A stretch of DNA of 64,000 nt, from the NCBI GenBank assembly GCA_020055645.1, contig CM034547.1:64825884-64889883 (forward strand). Direction: 5' to 3'. The notes beneath the pieces were generated by a model that saw nothing but the letters and a program-made list of their open reading frames with translations, made no database searches and was not told where the DNA came from. The position numbers and the translations under genes are program-made. Positions 54,484-64,000 of the stretch are shown piece after piece (position 1 is the first letter of the stretch; each line of letters opens with the position of its first letter). This DNA is from Tomocerus qinae (taxonomy: Eukaryota; Arthropoda; Collembola; Entomobryomorpha; Tomoceridae).

Positions 54484-57400
54484 ACACAATTTTGTGTATT
54501 TAGCATATAGTGTGGGCGAACAAGTGTACAAGGTGTGTATAGTAAACACAGCTCATTATCTCGATTATCGGAAAACTGTATTATCTTTTATCACTTGCCA
54601 AAAACACTTCCAATCATGTACCTGGGGGAAGAGTTTATATAAATGCTATCGCCATTTTATATAGAAAAGTGAACACCCTACAAGGAATATTTATATCTGA
54701 AGCTAAGTGTACTTGTATAGGTATGTATGTCTATAGAAAATACAATATACATAATGTATATGTGGTACCTTTCATATTGATGACAAATATGAACGGTTTT
54801 GGTTTTGACATCAATAAAGAAATATTATAGGACACAAAGCAAGTATATAAATAAATGCCTTTTTGACACTAAACATATTCAAGTCGAGGGAGCGAGTGTC
54901 ATGTTTATTTAACACGGAGTACAGTACACTAAGGTTTCCTTTGATTATCCGAGGTTATACAAGTTATACATTAAAAGAGCGAAACAAAAACAAATTGGAA
55001 ACATTGAACTACTTTGAAGCCTCAACAAATGCATGCCTTGGCTCATAACTGCTTACTTTGTCATAGAGTGACAGTGGCCTGCTCTTGTCAGTTTTCAATT
55101 CTGATTCTGACTTGTTCAGAAATTCTCCAGTTATTTATGAGTTTGTGCTATCAAAGTGCAAACAAAATAATCAAGCAGCCCTGAAAGTGTGAGAACAATG
55201 TGAAATCCAAAAGTTTCAGTATGAACTGGAGAAATGTTGAAGATAGTAGCGCAGCCCACACAAAGACTGATATATTTAATACACTCAGAAATTTGGCATT
55301 ATATGAGAATTTTTCAATGCATTAGCTCAAGCGCGAATACAAATAAGGTATAAGTATAGTACTGTTTCAGTGTGGAGAAAAATGCTTTTAGTGAATAAGC
55401 TGCAGTGTATAATAGTACATCATGCAATAAATACTTTACTTAGAGACATGTTATTATAACTCTTATTTAATACATACGTCCTCCTATACTACAATTTTCT
55501 AGAACATGCGCGAAAGTTTTGCAAATGATGTTGAAAGAACTTACACGTACAAAGTAAAGTCATTTTCCTTTTTGATACCTTCTCTTGAACGAACTTATGA
55601 CTGTACTTATGAATTTATTTCGTGAGATATAATGTAATATGTTAGCCTTCACAATTTCACACAGAAAACTAAACTGTATAAACTTCCCCACGATAATTCT
55701 CAAAGTCGACACCTATAACCTAACTGTTTACAGTTCTCCAACCATCGAAACAAAAAAGGAATGTGAATATACTTTTACTTTACTTGAGGTTGACGTGCAC
55801 TCGAATAAACGATAGCTAAATTTTTTGGACACGAATGCAAGTAGGCAGTGAGTTTGTGAGATGTATTGTATCTTATAGCAAGTAGGTATAAGATGTGTAA
55901 ACACAACTGCTACTAGTAGTGTGTCTCTTGATAGGGAATAATTCTATCAAAAGTTAAGGAACGCAATAAAAGTGTTCTGTGACTGTATTTTTTATACATT
56001 TAGATAAGATCGGTAGTTTTATCTGTTGGTAAAGTAGTGTCCAGGTTTTTGTGTACACTCAGAAGACAGGACCACCAAGTCTTCCCCGATTTCCTTCTGA
56101 CATGACTAATAGTTATAAGAAGATATCTTAGAAAAACCCGAAGCACTAGAAAGTCAAATCGACTTATTTTCCAGAGTGTCGTGTCGTGCTCTATCCACGA
56201 CAAGAAGACTACTAACTTAAGAGTAAAATCAAAAGTCAAGTAAAGCCTCGGGTCATGATAACAGACGAGCGTTATGGTAGTTGGATGATACTTTGAACGC
56301 TTAAACACTAACCAAGTTATGTGCATCAATTCAGATACAACAAATGTCTCCTTAGATGGTTTACTATGTCTTACATATGCCTACCTACCTATTGACAGAG
56401 AATAATCGAACTCAACTCCAAACTGCGTACTCTCGCCACTCGAACCTCACAAACCTATCTTCTTGAACTTTACTCCCATGACTCTGCCTCACCTACTTTA
56501 CTTTGTACCATTCCAAATATTATCCCTTTACAACGCAGCTATCTGTCAATTTTAAAACACCACCACTACGGATATTCCCAGCTCAAATATCTAATACCTT
56601 GCTAAATACACCAAGAAATAGATAGGGAGTGCAATAACAAGCCGGTTAGAATTTAGGTACCTAAGATATACACTTACATTTCAACCACTCCATCCATACA
56701 ACATTGCATTGCTTTACTTTTACTCTGTCTGTCAAAGGATACTCTACTTAAACTGCGTGTGTGTAGTATTTATACCCTTAGCCCTACACACATACTCACG
56801 TACACATTACACATTATAGTCGTGGGTGAAATGTTAGTGTAGGTAAAAGCCAACCGAATATATCCCTCGTTCAAATGACTAATGTTTATCCTGCTCTGTA
56901 CATACAACATTAAATACAAGGGTGAGGGATAAAGTTGAAAGTGCATCTGGAAGTAAAGGCAATTCTCTTGCCACGTTCCGCTACAAACTTCACACGCCCT
57001 CAGATAATTTTTCAATTTCAGATGTTTTACTTACAGCAGCCTATTCCTACCTCCATACTTACCACTCAACTACTTTGCTACATGTCTACAAGAAACATAT
57101 TTTACAGATCCCCCTACATTTAGGAGCTACCATACTATTATTACTACCTGAATTGCCTCCACAACAGAGCATTACGGACGGATAGAATGTGGCTATAAAA
57201 TAAATATATAATAGAGCCACAGCCACCGCTCTTGAAGAATTCATCTTCTTCGCTACATCCATTGTACACAAAACTCTCTTTTATCAGCAAACCACATTTT
57301 CAGTTCAGATGATTTTCCTTCGCTGTCCTCCTCTGTCAATTCATACCATACAAAATATTTATAGGTACTTTGGAATTTTTAAAACCATTTTCGAGAATTA

Positions 57401-59740
57401 TGATTCCCAACCACTCTAGTGTCTACTCTTTAAAATGGTTTTGTAATCTGTCTCATCTGATTTTCTAGAGTCAGGTACAACCCTTAATGCAGGCTATTAC
57501 ATACAATATTGGATACTTATTGCTTCAGATTATCACTTTATTATTGTAGTTACATTAAGTACAAAGAGTGAGCTACTCGGCTCTCTCTTTTCTCTGCTCT
57601 GTTTCTTTCATATGGCCATAGGCGATGAAAAGTTTGATTGGAAAGGATAGAATCTCTATCATAGTAGATTGTACATACACACTAGAATATTAGTAGAAAT
57701 ATTATTATCTGTATCTGAGTATTGACATGCTTTAGCTTTTGCTTTGACTAGGACTGCCCAGGCACAGACATCAAAACAGAGGATCATGAAAGGAGGTATA
57801 TAGCAAAGCAGATGTCTGAATTTGAGCGGATGAATGTGTATGGACTGACAGATCGGTTTTGGCTTATGTCTTGTCTGTCTTGCTTCACATTCAGAACAAG
57901 AAAAGAACATCTAGGAACAAAGCAGACGCGAGTAGTGGCTCGTTGCCTCGTCTGCTCGCTTGGCCTAGACAACAAGACCTGACGAGACTTTTGCTCTTGG
58001 CTTTATTCCTTCCTATTTTACCCATTAGCCATTGTTGCTACCTGACTTTACCTGACTTTTGCTCCTGCTCTTATCTTTTCACCATTAGACTCCATCCCAT
58101 TCCTACTCTTTCTCCTCTCACTCACTCCACTATACTCCTACGAACCAGTTCCCTGTTCTACCTGCTACAATAATGCAATATACAGCTATATCTGTACTAT
58201 AATACAAGCCTATCTATGTGGGATATGCTGCAATATAGTAGTAATGTAATGATCCTCGTCTGCTTTGGCTCGATTCTCTTACAACTACAACTACTTATAA
58301 TATAATAGCAGGCACTATGCTCATGCTTACTTAAACTATTATGGGCTGGTAAGCTATTATTCTCCTTATCATCACCATTCGATCAGAATAAGTTCATATG
58401 TAAATATCTCCTTTAGTCGTTTCTCGACCCCATACAGACTACACACTAAATCTACAACTTGCATCAACGGTTACTTTACTACTACACTTAAATCTATTAC
58501 AAAATATGTACAATCTACTAAATCTATCCATCTAGTCATTTTGATAGTGCTTCTTTTAGTAAAACTTGATTCCGGGAGTATGCATTTTAGTCTGCTCCAA
58601 TTTTCCAAAGCATATCAGGTAATGCCCGTTATTCTTGTTCTATACCCAAACATAATTGATAGTTATTTATTAATGAAGTTTAATGGAAATAAGATCTAAA
58701 AGTGACATACTGTTCATACGAATGAATTGTTTACCTTTTACGTAACCCAAATTCATTGTGTTGCATTTATGGCAGCTAAATACATGGGACCGTATATCTT
58801 AGATGCAAAACCAAATAAGAGTATTTAATTTCAAACACAAGCTGGGAGATTAGAAACTCAAGTGTCATGTAATGTCAAGCGGTCGAGAAAACCGATGAAT
58901 CACAATCACATGTAAACCTTTGCCCCTCGTTGACTTAAAAAGACTGTATTATACTTACACAATGCACTATGCTCTATTACAACTAATTGTGTACTTTAGT
59001 GTAACATGGTCAAGTATGCAACTAAAAATAACCATAATGCCAAACTGCAGCCGGGCAATGAAACGTGTGCACAATTTTTGTGTGTGTATTATCGTCTGTT
59101 CCGTGTAATTTAGAGTTCCGTAAAAATCCCATTGTTAAAAGGGTATTATTTAAATGTATTAGAGACAGAGTCATTTGGAGACTGGGACTTGAATTTTAAG
59201 TACCTGCTAGGGAATTGACACAATAAGGTAAAGGAGCAGGCACACTTAAGTTGCTACTTACATAAATTACAAGGGCTGTTAAAAAATCATTAAAAACGAA
59301 TTGACTAAAGTCATTAAAAATGGTGGCTTTAGTAGCATGGTGTAGAATATCTTAGTAAATCGAAACTAGTAAATATACGAATGCTTAGCTACTGGAGTGT
59401 CAAAAGGGAATAAATGCCAGATGTGCAGCAATTCCGAACACATAATCAAAAGAATAAATATTTCGAATTGCAATTTGTTTATTACAGTTCACGGGCATCC
59501 GTAAAAATATAAACAAGTTATGTGTTAAAGTTTCCATGCATAGATAAATCCTCTGGTATCTCATTATTCTCCGGATGTGCCAAGAGCATATCCAGATATA
59601 GGGATGCCTTTAAAATTTTTGCAGAGTGTATCAAGTTCTGCATACGTAATATTATTTAAAAAATGAGAGTCTTGGAAGAAGGAGGTATTCTAATTGAGAT
59701 AAGCCTTCGTTTAAAACAACAGCAATAAAATGATCGAAGC

Positions 59741-59811
59741 GAAGTTCCGGGCAGTAGCAGCGTGAGCAGTGGCAGCCGTCGCAGCAAAGCAGCTGTCACT
59801 CATCAAAACTA
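59741..59811. repeat. GC-richer patch of degenerate AGC/GCAG repeats
   Basis: Repeated GCAGTAGCAGC, GCAGTGGCAGC and GCAGCAAAGCAGC words make this one of the least AT-rich stretches outside the foldback elements. Both strands have a short open frame here: Ser/Ala-rich on +, and on the minus strand an ATG at 59803 starting an Ala/Thr-rich 30-codon frame. An imperfect trinucleotide repeat is the simplest reading. Confidence 0.4.
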
Positions 59812-62800
59812 AGTTTGCTCTCGAGGAATTCATTTGATTTCCACTAGTCATAAATTATGCATGATGGCTAGGCATCAAGATTTTTAATTTTTGCCACTAA
59901 AAAGCCAGAGTACATGAAAAAGGATTTGCTGATGTAAATAATGGATTGTAAATTGTAATTCAGACATCTACCTAGTTGTTCTTGTTTACAAAATTGTTTA
60001 TCGAACTAACAAGGGGAATATTTTTCAAGATTGATGTGAAGAATCGCATTTGGGTGCAGTAGTAAACAAACAAAAGCCGCTATAACTAAATAAACCAACG
60101 CATTTAATTAGCTTAATGCCTAGCACAGCGTTCTTTCATTGTTTCTCAAGGCGGCACTATTTCCAATCACAAAGGCAAACTGCAATGGAAAGACATTGAA
60201 AAACTAAAGATGTTCAGAAAGTAAGGTTCGTAAGAAAGACGAATTAACTAATGTGAGGACTACATCAACATCCCAGATAGCTAAAAGCACATAGAACACA
60301 TATCATTTGCGGAGAGTACAGTTTGGTTCAGTAGAATAACACAGAATATAGTAGAGAAGAGGGAGCTTAGCAATGGAAACGGTCTGATGGTTTCGAGGGT
60401 CATTGACGTTTTTCACCGAGTATAAACCAACTCTTAACTCTCTGCCTTCCATCCAACTTCTGCAATGTAATCCTTATGACAAGTGTATTACGAGCATACA
60501 CATGTATATTCCCCACTACTCCTTGTTCTACTATTATCTTACTTGACTTGCTGACGCTGACTTGACTCTATTACATTCTCTCTCTATTACTCCTATCTCT
60601 ATTCACTTACACATCCTCTCTGCTACTTATTTCTTTTATGCTTACTATTTACACATAAACATTTTCTCCGATTTCATTCCAAACAACAATTAAATTCATT
60701 GTGTGAATGGGTATTTCATTTCCAGCTCATTTTAAAACCAATCATTCTAACCTTGTATAAATTGTACTCTCTTGAGAATGATGGCTGATTGCATACGATT
60801 ATGAATTTACATAATACTAACAATTAACCGTAGAAAAATTATTACATTTATGTGTTTAAGTTTATCGGGTGTCAGCATTTGTCGCTTACTAATTAGTAAC
60901 AATTGTAAGTGCGGCAGAGATCTAAATGTAAATATAACGAAAGAAAATTATTCTTTGTCTTAATTAAAGCGACATAAAAATGCACTGTTGTAGATGTTGA
61001 TCAGGGTACAAGAAATAATGAGTTGTAATTGTTAAAGTGTAGAGTGAAGAGGTAGATAGAGGATTCCGGAGTACGTTGCGTAAATAAGTGCGAATAAAAT
61101 AATGACAGTAAGGAGTAGAGATGTCTAGGCATGAGAGTTAGGTATATAATTCTAAACTCCCTGTATGTACATCTATGCTATCTTACCTAGTTCAGTGATA
61201 GTACAATGCAATGGAAGCAGGGGAGCAAGTCATTTACTGTGTTGAAACTGTTGGAACTGTGTTACTTCGTGTTGTTCAACTTTCAGCGTTCTTTTCATGC
61301 CTCACTCTCGGCACTGCATTGTTGCATTGCATCGTGTTCGTGTATTGTAGTCCCGCCATCCCAGTTCAATAACTATTCTTTTATCTCTGTGTATGTTATA
61401 GTGCATCTTACAATGCATGGATTACTTTGTATCCTCTACCTTACGATTTGCTTATACTGTACCTGTACATCTTATTGCTAAACATGTTTGTTAGTTTTGG
61501 CTGGATTTGTGCACATCTGTACACATAAATATTTGTTTGTAATGTAACTTTTCACCTTGCGTGTTCTTGCATGGCTTGACTATCTGGATTTGTCCAGTAT
61601 AAGTAATATGTAGACTGAAACGTGTTTGCTATTGATTTCTCAGTTTGTCAATGACAAATATTCTAGGAAACTCTTATTTAACAGACAAAATCAAAGGACA
61701 AACTTTCTTTTCTTAATAAATTTTGCCACTAGCACTGTTGTGCAATTTACCATTTCACTCACAATCATTTTTACATGCCCAAGTGGAAAGGATTTTTAGG
61801 AAGGCGGAACCTATATTCAAGTACGACCGAAGGCTTACTTTTAAATAGTGTACTTATGTATAAAGTTCTAGTTATAATAATTAGATATTTGCATCAATAT
61901 AACAGCATTACACACGAAACTGCATGGCGTATTATAAATGCAGGCACGACTCGACTTATTTTGCCAGCAAGAGTTTAATAGCACTTTTCACATCTGTTCA
62001 CCAATAGGCAAAGTGCTCTACACAGTTGCACATAATGTACACATGCACAGGATTTAAAGGGTTGAAGATGCGGCAGCAAAGGAAAATGCTTAATAACTTA
62101 GCTGGCAAATCTCTGTAGTCACTACTCAGCATATTACTCTTCGTCTCATCCCGTTGCGTATGTTGTGTATTATTGCAAATGAGAGAGTGTAAATAAAATA
62201 ACAGAGCAAGCTTGAGAAGAGGCAATAACACCATGCAAGGAATGTGTGTCAAGTCAACAAGAAAGAGTGAAGTCCACATCAACATCGCACGTATGAAGCT
62301 ATACAATTTTTAGCTCTACATTTAACAGGTGTACTAATGGTACGAATAAAATTTATCACTGCCTTTAGTGGTGGCTTGTTGCTATTTTCTACTTCTACTA
62401 ACATTTACAACTTGAGTGCTGTGCGGAGATAAATGTCCTAATGCTATTTCACTAATTGTTCAGCTCGCTATAAAATTGTCATCATAAACCATTTTCCTGT
62501 AAGTACAAAAGCATCTCATTAATTATCGACCAAAGCAGTTTTATTAATGGCTAAGCGAACTAATTTGAATCATATAATATTATAGCGGCTGCACAATAGC
62601 ACATCAAATAATGCTATTGTTTCAGTGCAATGTAAAATTATAAGTGCATAAAGTAAACGAAAGTGTCCACTACGCAGGAATAGTTACTTAAATCCGATCT
62701 CCTTTCAGTCATGTACGCACGCATTGTGCATATGCCATTTTTAATACTCATTTAAAACAGCTGTACTTGTATTTTTTGGTAAAAAAGAATAAAACCTGCA

Positions 62801-64000
62801 TTCTATTCAAACGACCGTTACTGCATGCTTCTGCGTTCCATTTGTGCATATTAAATGTGTGCTTTACTTACGCCTTATATGCATATTTAATGTGCAGTAA
62901 AACAAAAGACAATGTCTCGCTCCGCCTCTTTAGAGTACGGACGGATTATCTATCCTTTTCCATTATACTAATACTACTTGTACTGCTAAGCTAATAATTA
63001 AGTATATAGTATTTATTACAGTTCCTGCCTATTTGTTTCGGTGTACAATATTTCCACACGTGTGTTTTATCTATGCCCATATTGCATCAAATCCTACAAT
63101 TTTTTATGTCATACATATCAAATAAATAGAACAATAGTTGCAAAGTGACTAAAAACGATAAAGGCATAAAGTCTTTGACACTGACCGTTATGAATATGTA
63201 GTGCAAGTCACTTTCCGCATTTTTGACATTTTTATCTTTCAATGTCATCTTTAGTTTTGTAAGCCAAAAAATAGATACACAGGTTGTTTTTGTAATAAAA
63301 TGGTGAAATGTGTAAATTAGAGCAAATTATAAATGTTTAGTAATGATTAGGTACATCCTTTTAAAATTAGATACAAAAGTGGATTTCCTTTAGCCACAAA
63401 ACGATAATGTGGTAGTTGTATAAATATAATGCAAAATAACTGTTTGTAAATAACAATGTCAATGAAGCTCCTACAGCTTACGCAGATTCTGAGACATACG
63501 TCAATGATACTATTTACCCAATTATTCTATTGCCGATTGATAGAATGTAATAAATGCTCAACCACGGTTGCCAAATAAATATTTGCAAGACACAATACCT
63601 AAAATTGGATCACAAAACGTATTAAATAAGATTACAAAACAGGTAGTTTTTCTTTCTAAAATATTAGGATACGTAGAAAGCAGATGCATAGACAGATCAC
63701 TTGATATAGAACCATTCAGGTGCAGAGGGTATAATATATGCGTATGAAATGCCACAATCTATGTATCTATAATGGCTGTTGGGTATTCTGACATCCGAAG
63801 CATCTGCCTTGGACGTCTGAACAATGATACAGATCTAATAAATCTCTGTGCTGATACATCACAAAACGTGCCGATTGTATATGTAGCTACATAGTCGGGA
63901 AGATTCTTTATTTGCATGTTTACATAAAGTACCCACCTGCAAATAAGAATCATTCATTTGAATAGCAAGGCTTTGAAAGGCTAGCTTTAAAGAAAGATGA

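Larger units (their letters stand above)
40362..64000 (-). other. Upstream MSK intron or 5' flank, no gene recognised
   Basis: This starts with the acceptor (TTTACAG) of the 72-nt exon, so at least the part next to 40362 is a phase 1 intron. The preceding exon should end with one base of a codon and probably carries the variable N-terminus and the start codon. I tested several minus-strand donor-like sites, for example near 43131 and 61181, and none gave a credible phase-compatible exon. The stretch holds a hairpin at 54437-54483, a GC-richer AGC-type patch near 59741-59811, and a few open frames of uncertain meaning. I see no other gene, tRNA or transposon in it. Confidence 0.6.

Noticed and set aside
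59741-59811. Minus-strand Ala/Thr-rich frame from 59803 as MSK N-terminus
   Set aside because: There is no usable phase 1 donor before the frame closes, and the patch is better explained as a degenerate AGC repeat.
61181-61240. Minus-strand GTAAG donor after TITEL as the preceding MSK exon
   Set aside because: The phase fits, but a stop lies about 14 codons upstream with no start codon or acceptor between.

Overview
The window is non-coding animal DNA, AT-rich (roughly two thirds A+T by eye). It lies almost wholly inside the introns of one large gene on the minus strand. Two exons are certain. The 72-nt exon at 40290-40361 and the 219-nt exon at 8572-8790 join in frame and encode the start of the N-terminal AGC kinase domain of a mitogen- and stress-activated kinase (MSK; RPS6KA5/RPS6KA4 in vertebrates, JIL-1 in Drosophila). 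Residue choices in the exons ([41 protein letters not shown]) look arthropod-like to me. That, and the frequent TAGGTAC/CTACCTAC-type words, suggest an invertebrate, probably an arthropod; the species cannot be named from this window.

Layout, read in the direction of transcription (high to low coordinates): 64000-40362 is intron or 5' flank, with no recognised first exon. 40361-40290 is the exon carrying the first half of the glycine-rich loop. 40289-8791 is a 31.5-kb intron. 8790-8572 is the exon from the second half of the glycine-rich loop to the gatekeeper/hinge. 8571-1 is the beginning of the next intron, which runs off the window. Both exons are phase 1 at both ends.

The most interesting content is a set of three foldback DNA transposons: E1 (291-1033), E2 (10729-11475) and E3 (37530-38312). 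Each is about 0.75 kb and has inverted arms of 210-290 bp built of 16-bp subterminal tandem units. E1 and E3 have perfect 9-bp target-site duplications. All three share an unequal pair of outer ends (GGTATCARC at one end, GAATACGTC at the other). E1 and E2 use AATCTCCC-headed units. E3 uses AATACCCC-headed units, while keeping the unit tails and an internal module. E2 has its core flipped relative to its ends and has no clean target-site duplication. This looks like a non-autonomous foldback family (Mutator/FB-like by its 9-bp duplications), with arrays that are homogenised as a block and cores that are inverted by recombination. E1 and E2 flank the 219-nt exon and could pair in the pre-mRNA.

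The only other repeat I can support is a direct pair of about 109-bp, tRNA-derived SINE-like sequences 355 bp apart (18252-18360 and 18607-18715). No other protein-coding gene, rRNA, tRNA or CRISPR array is convincing. A few open frames are listed as weak leads only.
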